DNA of 64,000 nt, from NCBI GenBank assembly GCA_010093705.1, contig MU006096.1, positions 987,908 to 1,051,907 of the forward strand, given 5' to 3'. The position numbers and the translations under genes were made by a program. The notes beneath the pieces were generated by a model. That model ran no database searches. It was not told the DNA's origin and worked only from the letters and a program-made list of their open reading frames with translations. The DNA is from Patellaria atrata CBS 101060. Lineage: Eukaryota > Ascomycota > Dothideomycetes > Patellariales > Patellariaceae. Of the stretch, positions 46,173 through 58,100 are shown piece by piece. The number at the start of each line of letters is the position of its first letter. The stretch's first letter is position 1.

Positions 46173-47009
46173 GCTCTACCTTAGCAGTTTCCATGAGAGT
46201 TTCAGCATACCAGCGTTTGTGGGCCTGCATGACTGGTGATAGACTGTAGATAGTCTCTGGTCTATCAGTATCAGCCAAAACAAGATAATGCGATCACGTG
46301 TACTATGAGATGATGGACAATTTTAGTGAACTTGATATATAGCTGAAGGTGACCATGAATCTTTTCTCCTCAAGCCAAGGGGTCATCGCTCTCGATCTAG
46401 ACACAGAACGCTTGTTGGTTTGACAGCTCATGGCTCCATTGCCAAGTCTCACTACTTGTGCGCTTTCGCCTCCTACCACCTACCTTATCACTGCGAGCTC
46501 TATCGATCCCCTCCACTCCTTCAAACGCGCATTTTCCTCACTGTTCCGATTCCACACTGAACCCAACTCTTATAAGCTCAAGACGTTCCGGTCTCCCATT
46601 GGCGAATTACATGATAGCTAGTCGTATAAGCATAGTTTATTCGTACTACAATACTATAACTACCAGTATATCATAAGCAACAACGAAGACCTTCGAGCTG
46701 ACCAGAGTTGTAGTCGGCCTCCCGTCCTATAAGGGACTTCCCGGTCCGAACCGGATCCGGCCCGTTACTGTATTGGTGACTTATCGGAACACCAACTTGG
46801 TTAGCGTGGAAATTGCAAAGGTCATCGCGACCTGCCTCAGGTTGATAGACTTTTTACCTGTGCACGCGCGTTTATCCAATCCATCCGATACCTTATTATG
46901 GTGAGCACGGTCAGGTAGATCGCGGTGAGGAATTTTCGAGTACACTTCTAGTTTTCTCAATACCAAATTCTCCATTGAAAGTACTCTTTCTCTCTCACTA
47001 TTATCCACC
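46173..47009. other. intergenic between PP2A gene and F-box pseudogene
   Basis: About 840 bases, partly PP2A 3' UTR. Short frames here have no resemblance I can name. Confidence 0.45.
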
Positions 47010-48432
47010 ATGTCGCTTTTGAATCTCCCGGTCGAATTGATCACACTCACAGTGGATTATCATCTGGAAAAGTCGGATTTGCTCAACTTGCGCCTCTGTT
47101 GCAGAACTCTCGACGAGAAAACCAAGGACTTCTTTATCCAATTATTCTTCTCTTGACGTTCCCATATAATCACCATTCACAGCCTTCAAACGCTCGTGCA
47201 GATCTCCAAGTCCTACCTAGCCACATATGTCCGCAGCTTAATCATCAACACAATGTCTATTGATCTTTATGTTTTAAAAGATGAGAGGCAAAGTTCGCTA
47301 GAAGTTATTATTTCACACAAAACAAAATTGTGTGAATTTATGTTTGAGCAATAACGTTTGAGAACCTCAGGTACAGCGCAGTCAATGCTAACCACAGCGT
47401 TTCAAAGTTTGGTAAACTGTCACTATGTGACTGTACGAGATACTGACAAACGACGGCACAAATCGAGTATCGCGGCAGATGAAGTCAACAAGGGTAGTAG
47501 GCATAACATTGCGCCATATGGAATGGGCATGATCCAGAGGACGACTGGCTATATTCCATCGGCAGGTGCTGTGCTACCTTCTTTCTCAGGGGATATATTT
47601 GCTCAGGTCCTGTATGTCGCAAAGGAATCGAACCTGATACTCCATTCGCTCACTTTGGATACTCTGTGTGTGTGGATTTGTGCCGTAATGAATTCGATCT
47701 TGTGACTCTTCCTATGTACGATCTGCATCAATTCAAGACTACACTGAATGCACTCCAGTTTCTACATCCGTCATTTGGAGCAGTAAACCTAGGGACCCCT
47801 GCCCAGACAGATTTCTTGACGATATGTTTATCTAATTTATTTTTGGCGAATCTCCCCTTCTTGGCTCGTTGAGCCTTGATATTCTCCACCGTGAAAACGT
47901 GGACATATTGTTCGAACATCTTGCCTTCCAGAGGATGCATAAGGTATTTCTCCCTTAGTGGCAGACTCTGTCTATAACAGATGTCAAGCTTGCTAAGGGA
48001 CGGTCTTTCTTTGACCTTAGTCAAACGTTCCGTACATTGAAGAGCTTAACATTAGAAAATATCGATATCGTCTACACAAAATATTGGCAAGAAGATCTCG
48101 GTAGGCTAAGGGATAGCTTGTCTCTGAGTGGTTTACAGCTGTTTGTCTTGGAAGACCGAGAAGGTAGATCGCTTAGGTTTCAATTCCCCAAGGGATACGA
48201 AGATACAATGCCAGGTACGGAGATATAGAGTGAGAAAAGCGTGTCCTATGTAGGAGCAGATATGACGCGCTTTCTCGACCATGTCATTAAATACTCCAAA
48301 TTTGGTTCTCTAGATTCTGACAAGATTGATGGTTCCGATTTCTCCGATATCTACGCTCAGGTCTGTGACATGTATGACTTCTCTGACTCCTGCGACTCCG
48401 ATGACTCCGACTGTTCATACCGGGTTGGATAG
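47010..48432 (+). pseudogene. decayed F-box protein gene
   Basis: Begins with a clean F-box: MSLLNLPVELITLTVDYHLE, then LLNLRLCCRTLDEKTKDFF. Reading on in frame gives HSLQTLVQISKSYLATYVRS but only past a TGA at 47154, and a TAA follows at 47352. The frame then runs to 47705, shifts to give NEFDLVTLPMYDLHQF and SLDILHRENVDILFEHLAFQ, and meets further stops near 47960 and 48228 before ending in a Ser/Asp-rich tail (DSCDSDDSDC) at 48432. Fungal F-box proteins of this type recruit targets to SCF ubiquitin ligases. Two or three frame changes and several stops mark it as dead. The stops at 47154 (TGA), 47352 (TAA) and 47960 (TAG) could each come from a C-to-T change. Confidence 0.82.
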
Positions 48433-50367
48433 GACTGCACCGTCGATCAAATGACTGAGCTTTCCAAACGCCATGACTTCATTTCTCACAGAGACACGCT
48501 CAGTCTGACATTCGGCTCTGATCTCTTCCGCATTGTGAGGTTCTTCACCTATACCGTTGCTCTCATACTGGTCTCCAACTTTGCTTCACCATGGACCCAG
48601 AAGGATACAAGATCACCCCTAACCTTAATTATGGTCCAAACGTGGAACTGCCTAACTGGACACGCGCTCTTAAAAACTTGTTTTGGTCCCCTGCACGACG
48701 AACTCTTAATGTACGAATCCCACTACAACCGATGTAGTTGGCAACAATACGGTCAAAAGAGTTTGTCTGATACTGCGGATTGGCAATCTCCCAGTAGTTG
48801 TTCGGCAAGCATATAGAGCTAGCTACTTTCACTAGCCAGTTATTTACCACTAAAATCGCGAATTGGACACGGCTTCTCCTAACTTCCTTGACTTGGCATT
48901 AGAAAGGGATGAGTGGATGCTGATAGGATGCTGGGTACATAGTCGAATATGGTGGAGTTTCTTTTCTCTTCTAGCGGCGTCCAGTCTTGAGCATCTCTGT
49001 CGACACGGGTTGGGATCGGTTTGAGGGATATAGTTGAATGTAAAATCTTGATACAATAATACCATCAGAAACCAGGGAACCGATGATCACTACAAATCTG
49101 CTATGGTATGACTGATACCCTTTTCATGAACTCAGAAGAAAGATAACTACAACACCCACGCCTCGAGAGGATTACCTTCATTCTACACAACCCTCCATCT
49201 CGACCCACTCCTCCCTTAAGAGATGGCTGAAACGAACTACCTCCCAAACCCTCCTGCAATCTGCAACGCAACCCCTTCAAGTCCTTCGACCTAGACAGAC
49301 AGACAGATACTGGCCACCTACGTAAAAACCTCTCTTTCTACACCAACATCGTAAGCAAACCCCCGAACTACCTCACCTACCCCTTCTCCTTTCCCTTCTT
49401 CCGCCGTCCCAGCCCTTCACAAAACCCACTTACCCTCTCTACAGTCTACAGAATCCGACTCCACGAGAAATGTAGAATCGACACAGGAGACTAACAACCT
49501 TCTACCAAGCAGTTGAATGTATAGATACGGTTACAACGCTAATCTAGACGCGATACGGGCACGGTGATGGGTGAGCTGATGCAGGAGAACAGCTCGGGAG
49601 GTATCAGAGAGGCAGGGAGACGTTGGGAGGGGAACATTTCTGCGATGGGCATGTAAGCGATCATTCCGTCTTGGGAGGATCTGGATCGGCTTAGAGAAGT
49701 GGGACAAAGTGACTTGGAGAATCTCGACATCATCACAGCTCACATTACCAAATCAAAGGGCTATATAGTTCCTACTGATTAAAGACGATAGCACCAAGAC
49801 CCGATCAAGTTTCAAGATTATTGCTTGTATTTGTATTGAAAGCTATCGGAAAGGGGCAGAACTAGCAAGGAAGCTCTACATGTAACAAAAGGCCGAAAAA
49901 GCCCACGTAGAGGTGGGGGTGCAGCCAAAAACGCACGGGTGATGATGGAAAAGATGAGAGCTACGAAAGATTCTCCTGAGCGCCAGTTTCCACAATAGGA
50001 AGAACAGATGCGCAGGTGGGGCAATGTCCAAAGCTCTTGTTACGCTGGGAAATTCCTCCCACAGAATACCACACGAAAGATTTCCGTCCGATTGTTTCTG
50101 TAGCCCTTCCCTAAGATTTGCAGAAATTCATTTGTTCTGCACGAAACAGCCTGTTAGAAGACCATGATGAAAAAGACTGGTAAATGAATCAGCCGTGTGA
50201 CCGACTGTTGGTTTCATGTTGATTGAGTGATTTGATGTTAAACATGACTGGATGAAGTCAATGAATGGCACCTATGCCCCTGTTCCAAGATTACAACTTT
50301 GAAAAGAGATCGAGTATGTGCCAAATGCTACACTTGATGCTACATACGTAGCCTTCGACAAGAATGC
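48433..50367. other. gene-free stretch and 3' side of the disordered-protein gene
   Basis: About 1.9 kb. The right part is probably the 3' UTR of the next, leftward-reading gene. The rest holds only short frames without resemblance. No repeat or RNA gene is recognised. Confidence 0.45.
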
Positions 50368-53300
50368 TTAGTGGACTACACCGGGGTTGCGCTGCTTCCA
50401 CGTAGCACTCTGAGAGGATGAAGTGCGACTGTTGGTCCAACCATTGCGTGATGAATTTGGACGGGGAGATCTAGCTTGTCCTGGGTTTTGATTGGTGCCC
50501 TGAAAGTTGCCCGAAGTCCTGCGAGACTGCGCGTTCGAATTACCCGCCTCGGTCTTTTCACGAGGGGAGTTGTTGCCATGTCCTTTCTTCTTGAAGTTTC
50601 CGGAGCTCTTCCTGACGTTCTGTACTCTCTGCTTGAAGAAAGCATGCTTGGTTTGCTGGCCAGGCAAACGGATGATGAGTTTAAAACCCAACTCGGTGAG
50701 CTCGGCGTTAGTCAGAGCTCCGGAGAATGGTTCAATGGATAGAGCATCGACATTACGATGAAACTTGAATACCGGACGAGAAACCTGCAAAGGCTTGGAC
50801 GGGAGATGCGCATTGGTATAGGGCCCGCGCGACAACATTACCGTAGGACGAGAACCAAACTCGGGAACGTTGATGAGTGCCTCAGCCATAGTCTTGGTGT
50901 CGACATCAGAGCTGTCATCGACGGCAAAGAGACTTTGTTTCGGTGAAACAGCAACTTCATCGTGGCTAGGAAGTGAGACCGTTGCTCCAATTGCACCAGG
51001 TCGTTGAGAGACCACGTCGAGAGGTGCCTTGGAAGCCGAGGTTACAGCAAGTGCTTGAGCCTTTGGTGGCGATTGAGGGAGCTTGACTGGTTGAACGGGA
51101 GAATGTTGGGGTGTTCCTCTCAGAAGATTGGAGAATCTATCTTGCCAAGCTCGTTGGTTGACGATCGGACCTGGGCCACCAGGTGCTTTAACCGGTTGAG
51201 GACCGGGAAATTGTTGGTCTGGCATAATGACATTTCTCTGGGGTGGACTATGAGGACGTGGAAGCTTCACGACCACCTTTGGACCGGGTAGATTAACTCT
51301 TGGATGCTCAATATCTCCGTCGAACACTGGGTGACCGACCTCCTCGGGTGGAGGTGAAGGAGGCAAATGCAAGAAGTCTGCAGGCTGCGCACTGGTAGAC
51401 TCGTTGGGACGAGGGAAGAATCGCGAAGGACGCGGACCAGCGGAGGTGTGAACGCCCGAATTTAATTGATTGGTGACTGTCAAGGGTGGCGTGATTTGCT
51501 CTTTGGCTGGGAGACGTTGCTGGGTTGACTCTGCGTTTCCTCCTATGGCAGGAACTTGATTGGAAGTAAGCGGGCTAACATTTTGGTGACCTTGGTTCTT
51601 AGCAGCATCCGCTTTGTTCTTCTCAATCAACGCAATCTTTTCGACACGGCGCGAGCCATAGGCGTCGTATGTGCTCTCAACCTGCTTGAACGTACTTTGA
51701 AAACCCATTTTCCCATCTCTGCCTTCAGTCGGCCGTTTGTAGGGATCTGCTTTTCTGGGAACGGGTTGTCTTTCCCCTTGTTGCAGCTCCTTTGTAAAGT
51801 TGACCCAGTCACCAGCGCTGAATGGAGATCGCTTGGCTGGGCCTGAGGTGCCAGCAGCCCTTGTTCCAATAGGAGCTTGCCTTTGGGGCATACCGTCGTC
51901 GAGTGGAGCTTCTCTACGAACAGGCATACCGTTATTAACCGGAGCTTGTCTTCGCACAGATAGATTGTTATCGCTTGCAAAAAGCTGAGGACGACCGTCC
52001 GTAGCCGACGGGATCAAATTTGGAGCCTCTTGGATCGAGGTAGTTTCAATCATGTTTAGATTGTTGGATGGAGAAATTCGAGCAGCTGAGGTAGGTGGTG
52101 CAATTGGGCCCGGAGCTGGACTTCGGATAGGCGTGGGTTGCTGCTGGTGCGCTTGTCTGTCGGTGACTCTATTGAAGTCGTTGGATTGGAAAGTGCCGTT
52201 GCCAAGAGGTGGTGCACGGTCTCTGCTTTGAGGAGCTGCCCAGACGTTGGAAGTTGGTGTAGAATGCGATACGATCGGTGCTTGTCCCCAAACGTTGTAT
52301 GACTCAGGGCTTGGACCTTTCCAGCCTGTAGCTTTGCGGTCTGTCGCAGCCGAGTTCGTTGTTAAATGTGGATCGCTTGCGGCGACGGAAGTGCTGTCCG
52401 AGGTCGGTCGAGTCGGGCGGCTGGGGATCTGAGGAATTGAGTTGGGAGATTTTCCAGGTGACGGAAGAGGACGTTGCAAAGTTGTTTGCTCGTGGGAATT
52501 GTCGGCGCGATTGGAGGCAATGGTAGAAGGAACAGATTTTCTTGGAGGATAGACAGGATGTGGTTGGTGAACTTTCATGAGTCCATATTGAGCAACTTCC
52601 TCTGGTGAGGTTGGAATTGGAGGTTTTGGAGGAGAGAGTGTGGGTTGTGCGGTCAAGTTTGAAGTCGAGGTGGCTGGTTCCTCGCCTCGTTGAGCAGAGA
52701 TCTCGCTTATCGCCGTAGCAACGGAAGCCGGAGCTTCTCGTGAATCGACCACAGCGGCACCCCGCTCATCACGTGCAGCTCCTTCCTTAACATTCTTCAG
52801 AGGCTCCTTCTTTTCTAGTGGGGGTGCAAGCTGTGCTAGCTTCAGCCTTAGTCGCTCCTTCTTCGCCGCCTCTTCCTTCTCCTCCTCTTCCCTGCGTCGT
52901 TGTTTCTCCTGTCTCGCCCGCTCGAGTTTCTCACGCATAACTTGCTGTTGTAAAACAACCGCATCTTGACTTGGTTGCTGCGAACTCTGTTGCGCCTGCG
53001 TGGCCTCGGTAATAGACGGAGATGCCACTGAGCCGTACGGGGAAACTGGCTGCGCGTGGCTCATGGCAGGAGATGCTTGCTGCGCCCAACCCTTTTGACT
53101 TCCAGCGGGAGAGAGGCCACGTTCAGTAACGGATCGGAGGTCCTGCGAGAGAATTGGCTTTGAAACACCTGTCGGAGTAATTATTTCTGAGCCGCTGATA
53201 GATTGTGATCCCCTCCTTTGGTGTACGGTATCAAGTGGTAGATTTCCCATGTCCGGCCTGGTGAATGACATCCTGCGTCCTTGGCCGAGACTACCACCGC

Positions 53301-55130
53301 TAACATTCGACGAGGCACGACGTCTAGCCCAAGGTGCTGTCTCCGTGGTGCGAGAAGTTTGGAAAGCTGCTGAAGGTTCTGCTGGTCCTTGCTGGTTCTG
53401 GGGAGGTCTCTGAAGCACTGCGTGCTGCCTAAAGTTTCCTTCGTTGCGCACTGAACCTCGGCGAGTCTCGTTGACGGGTTCGTATCGTCCTGATTGGGAG
53501 TTGAAGAGTTCCTTATGGCCACGATCCTCCCGCCAAGATCGGTTGAAATCGTCAGCGGCTATTTCCTTAGCTGGTGAAGGTGCAGGAGGTAGTGCATCAA
53601 AACCGTGTGGATCGCGTTGCGAGAATCGAGGAGGCGGTGGTTGCTGAACTGGTGGAACAACTGGGGAGACCTTATCAACTGGTGGTAGAGGAGCCCATGG
53701 GGACTTCGCAGGTGGCGCTGCAGGCATCTTTGAGATAAGTGTTGGTTTATCACCTGTACCTTTCGCACCTGGAGTCCCTGGAGTCTTCGATTGAGAGTTT
53801 GCAAGCGCGCCCGGTTTGAGGATTGTCTTCGTGGAGGAGTTCAGTGTTGGCACTTGAACAGCTGGAGCTACAGGCTTGGGGGGTTCTTTGGGAGCCACCT
53901 CTTTGTTAGGCACTACTTTGCGTTCAACGGGAGCTTGAGCATTGTCCATAGTTGCGACACTGGATTTTGTACCATCCATCCACTCTACTGTCTCCGGAGC
54001 CCAATCGTCCTCATCGTCATCGATATCAGCCCATTTCGCTTCTTTCCCAGCTTCATCTGCTTGTAGTCTGGTGGCCATATGGATACCGTATTGCTGTTTG
54101 AGTTCCTCATCCGTAAACTGCTTCGGCGGAGGTGGCGGTACAGCTAAGCAATGTCAGTACTGACATGGTAAAACGAACATAGAATTATGCCCCTAAGATA
54201 TGTGACGGTGAAATTTCTTACGTCGGTTTTTGTTCCACACCTTGCTAGCATCTGGTCCGCCACTTCCTCCGTTTAATTTCGAAAGACCAGCTCGAGGAAC
54301 GGTGCTTCCACTACCCGATTTCGCGACAAGTCGAGGCTTGGCTGATAGCTGTGCAGATACGGAAAGTTGTCCTGGCGTGACGCCTGCTTGAACCTTCATT
54401 AGCTACAGTATAAAAATATAGATTCAATATGTTAACCTTTGTCCCCTGGTCGCGTAACCGGTGTGGTCGTGGCTGCTTTCGCGAGGAAGTTCTTCGTCAC
54501 AGAAACGGATTTGAAGGATGTTGGCTTCTTAACAGAATTGGAGCGCGTATGATGCACCGAATTTTCTTTGGCCGAATCGACAGTATCTCCTTTGCTAGTG
54601 TCTGAATCCGAACCGGCGCTACCATCCGCGAATGACTGCTGACCTGATCCACCATCTACCGCCAACTGTTCAACCCCATCTCCATCCACCATAGAGTTTT
54701 TCGACGTAGTATCAAAGGTGCCATCGGGTAGGAGAGTTGCATCATCCACAGGCGCAGACTGCCGCAGAGTCAGTTTGTTAGTTCTCTCACTAGCCGTTCC
54801 ATCACTCACTTCCGCATCGATATTCCTCTTTCTAGCACTGGCTTGGGCTTCGACGTTCTCCGCGTTGGTAGTTTCGACGTTCGTTAAATCTATAGGATCG
54901 TCTTTGGAAAGGTTTGAAGTACTTTGTAGAGTGTTTGGCGCAGCCTGGCCAACGCCGGCGCTGAAGTCGTTGGGTGTAGTTGCAGTGGCGTCAATGGGTG
55001 AGGAGTCACCCATCGACAACGCTTCGTTTACCACATCGTGGGTGATCTGCTCTGCCATAACAATTTTTGAAGCTGTGTCGGCAGTCAAGTCGCGCTGGTC
55101 AGAAGGATTGTCTTTATCTGATGAGAGCAT
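50368..55130 (-). CDS. large intrinsically disordered protein, function unknown
   Basis: Three exons (55130..54437, 54383..54222, 54143..50368; introns 53 and 78 nt) give 1543 residues. I do not recognise a named family. Residues 1-230 are acidic and Ser/Thr/Asp-rich. The most ordered and probably conserved part spans the two introns: RPGDKGVTPGQLSVSAQLSA, ASKVWNKNR, PPPPPKQFTDEELKQQYGIH, and the acidic-aromatic patch WADIDDDEDDWAPETVEWMD. The remaining 1200 residues are Pro/Gln/Ser/Arg rich. They include a charged helix likely to form a coiled coil (VMREKLERARQEKQRRREEE) and a basic Asn/Arg/Gly-rich end (SRRTSGNFQGTNQNPG). Such make-up is common in RNA- or translation-associated proteins, but that is only suggestive. 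Joins preserve frame and use CAG/TAG acceptors. Confidence 0.85.
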
Positions 55131-55864
55131 GAATGGTGGTCGAATGAGGCCTTAAAGGCACCTGCATCAACCGGTCTCAACTGAAATATTGTAAATACCT
55201 ATCAAAAGGTCTTGAATATAGCCACGAGGTAGTGGTTGGCGCTCTCGTAGGTGCGCCTCTGCTTTCTGGTAAGTTGCGCGTAAACGCCGTGGATCGATGC
55301 GTGCTTCGCTGTCGCGGCTGTCGGAGAACGGAGAACAAGAACGAATGGATGGTCGCGGGAAGTTGAGAGGGAAGGAGTTGAGTCTTGTGGGACAACAAGC
55401 TCAAATTAAAAAGCAAAATAGGCAGACGCTTCTCGGTCTGTTGCGATTATTGAAGAGGAAAAGGAGAGAGACCTGTCGGGTTGCGGAAGAGTGTCATGTC
55501 TCGATTCTTGGCAGTCAAGACCTGGCGGAATAGGTGGTGTCACAGTCACACATTGCAACTTTCATCTCAAATTTTCCCAACACGCTGCAAAGTAACAGCG
55601 AGTAGTGAATATCTGTGAAGATACCCAGACAAATGTCACAGATCTTGGGGAGGACTGAAGGTATTATAAAATTCAATAGTTCTAGGTTCGATCATGGCTA
55701 GTACTATTACGAGAACCGGAACCTCGCTAGATGAGTACAACTCCATATATTCTAAGAGAAACAGATGGGACTTCTTCTTATTGGATCTTATTTACATTTT
55801 CCGGACTGTAGAATCGTACATCGGGACTACTCTCACCATCGGACAAACGGAAGTGATAAAAGAC
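55131..55864. other. intergenic, promoter of the disordered-protein gene and ATP17 3' side
   Basis: About 730 bases. Both flanking genes read leftward. The left part is the promoter and leader of the disordered-protein gene. No separate feature is seen. Confidence 0.45.
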
Positions 55865-56499
55865 TTAATGGGCATTGTTCTTGTGGTGTCCTACTAAGTG
55901 TAAGCTTGGGAAAAGTATTATAACATCACAGGCTTCTTACGTAGATGGAAGTAGTAATTTTGAGCATAACCGATCAAAATCAAACCCCCAATGACGTGAA
56001 CGATAGCTACGGACAGAGTTAATCGGGATTATGCACGTGATACCATAACGTGGCTGGTCAACTTACGAGCCGCTGATGGGTTCTTGCCAAAGTATCGTTT
56101 CCGGTATCTTGCAAGCAGTCCTTTGGCTTGTGGCTCTGGGGCAGGCCCTCGTGGGAGCTTCTCGTAGAAGCTTACGATACGTTGCATGCGAGCAGCATCC
56201 TTCTGAGCACCAATACCCTTCAATAGTATTAGTCTTGAGCATTTATTGACTGTTCAAACGTCGAATATCGTGTCAAGAGAAAGAACGGATGGGAATCATG
56301 TTCCGGACGACGAAATTATGGACGGAGAGCTTTGGGTCCATAGGACGATAACAGGAATGCATTGCGGGTTTTGACCACTTACAGATGGAGAAGCAACCTT
56401 TCTATATGTCAGTAAATATTTTCTGAGCTGTATATATATGTGACATACCTTGGGAGGGACGAGGGTCGAAAGACCGCGCTTTGCGATGTAGCTCATCAT
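55865..56499 (-). CDS. ATP17: mitochondrial F1F0 ATP synthase subunit f (Atp17)
   Basis: Small F0 subunit in the inner membrane. Five exons (56499..56449, 56397..56383, 56217..56067, 56006..55941, 55890..55865) give 102 residues, the normal size. The joined protein starts with MMSYIAKRGLSTLVPPKVAS and goes on with GIGAQKDAARMQRIVSFYEK, LPRGPAPEPQAKGLLARY and RYFGKNPSAAPIVHVIGGLI. The single membrane helix is VHVIGGLILIGYAQNYYFHL, and the end is RHHKNNAH. The second exon is a 15-nt microexon (VASPS). Introns are 51, 165, 60 and 50 nt. Five exons for 102 codons is very fragmented. A second Met directly follows the first. Divergent from NDUFS4 across 268 bp. Confidence 0.94.
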
Positions 56500-56767
56500 G
56501 ACAGTTCTTGAAGCTATTAGTTTTTTCTATCTCTTCCCACTGCAGCCGTGACTTGTTCGGCAATGACCTTACCCAATTGAAGGAGAGGAGAGTTCAAGAT
56601 TCGGAGATGGAAACAGTTGGCGTATGGTGGGTATGGAGATGCGTCGCAGTCTCAATTCACTGAGGTTGAAGCCGTAGAACCGCGCTTTGACCAACCGCCG
56701 AGAATCGCGAACCTCCATCCGTCATTAAAGACAAGACACGATCACTTTGCAACCGCAATACACAATA
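56500..56767. promoter_or_regulatory. shared divergent promoter, ATP17 / NDUFS4
   Basis: 268 bases between the start codons of two nuclear genes for respiratory-chain complexes V and I. A shared promoter would let both respond to the same signal. This is inferred from spacing and function; I see no diagnostic site. Confidence 0.5.
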
Positions 56768-57652
56768 ATGGCGTTTCTACGAACGTCAATTGCTTCGAGG
56801 ATACTTGTCTCTTGTTTGAGACCAACCGTTAGATATCCCATGCCGGCCGCAAAACGATGCTACGCCGACGATAAATCCTCCTCAGCTCCACCCGATCTAC
56901 AATCCAAGGAAGAACGGGTTCACAATCCCAAGGATGTAGAAACAAGTTATGGCGGTTCTACTTCAGTGACTCGAGGTGCTGCATTTGAAGAGATGGGGCC
57001 GCCTACTGGGGAAGCAAAAGAGAAGGTACCGCGAAAACCCCACTATGACGTTGCCCTGGACGACCGGACATCGTACGCTCTCATGTCCCTCTTTGCCTCA
57101 GACGACACTAAATCTCATGTTTAGTTCCTTTTCACCTGTTCCCAAACGGGTTATGGATGGTAGTGAGCCGGGAACTTCAGTAGCAGCCGCAGTTCTCTCC
57201 GGCGCACCCATGGATCTTCAAGCTCGTACTGTTCGGTAAGCTGGATTCAATTTAGGTCTACTTCTCATGGAGTGTTTTCAAAACCTAGTTATTTTATTTC
57301 TATACTCAATTTCCTCGGTCCAGTGGTATTAACAATAGCTAGTATTTATCGGCCCGCCAAAACCGCAACCCAGTCGGGCGATTGGCACTCTCACAAGTGG
57401 AGGATGGATTGGGATCCCCTCCCCAAGGGCTGGCGATGGGAGAACCCACTCATTGGTTGGCAATCCTCCGCAGACTACATGAATGGCCAACGTTTGCAAT
57501 TCAACACTAAAGAGGATGCTATCAATTTCGCGAACAAGCAAGGTTATGAGTATTTCGTACAGGAGCCGAACGAGCGCAAATTCGTACCGAAGGCCTATGC
57601 GAATAATTTTGTGCATATACCAGGGAAATTGAAGGTTATTAGGACGAAATAG
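56768..57652 (+). CDS. NDUFS4: NADH:ubiquinone oxidoreductase 18/21-kDa subunit (NDUFS4-type)
   Basis: Accessory subunit of respiratory complex I, at the junction of the N and Q modules in the matrix arm. Three exons (56768..57072, 57125..57235, 57343..57652) give 241 residues. The N-terminal 35 residues are a mitochondrial presequence (MAFLRTSIASRILVSCLRPT). A variable region of about 70 residues rich in Pro, Lys and Glu follows. The conserved part starts at FSPVPKRVMDGSEPG and LSGAPMDLQARTVRIYRPAK. It continues with TQSGDWHSHKWRMDWDPLPK, GWRWENPLIGWQSSADYM and KQGYEYFVQEPNERKFVPKA, ending in GKLKVIRTK. Introns of 52 and 107 nt restore the frame. The N-terminal spacer looks longer than in animals. 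It shares a promoter with ATP17. Confidence 0.94.
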
Positions 57653-58100
57653 ATGGAACCGGCGGGAATGAGACGGTCAGTAGGCGGACTCGAAGACGAA
57701 AGATGCACTGGAGTTGAAGGTAGCGTCCGTAGGTTTGTATATAAGCATCCACCGAATGTATATTTTTCTCGTATCTATCATGATCAGGTCCACAGAGATG
57801 ATGTGATTAATATTAGGTCCTGCCGGAACTACCTATGGAAATATCAGCAGCTCCATTCCTCGGTCGATGTCGATCATTGATAGTCCATATCCACCAGATG
57901 CATTGCATACGATTATTTATCGACTTTCTTCCTAGCCTACATCTGCACCGTACATTACAACCCTTATATCCAGTCATGATTCTAAAAAAGTCCAGTGTTT
58001 TAAGTTCCATCTCTTTCTACTGTTCGAATGTTTCGGTTTCCGTGCGCTTACAATATCGAGTAGATAGTGGCAAGTTTTGCTCTACCCTACCTACTCTATC
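57653..58100. other. intergenic, NDUFS4 3' side and DUF4202 gene promoter
   Basis: About 450 bases without a recognised feature. The right end is the promoter and leader of the DUF4202 gene. Confidence 0.45.
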
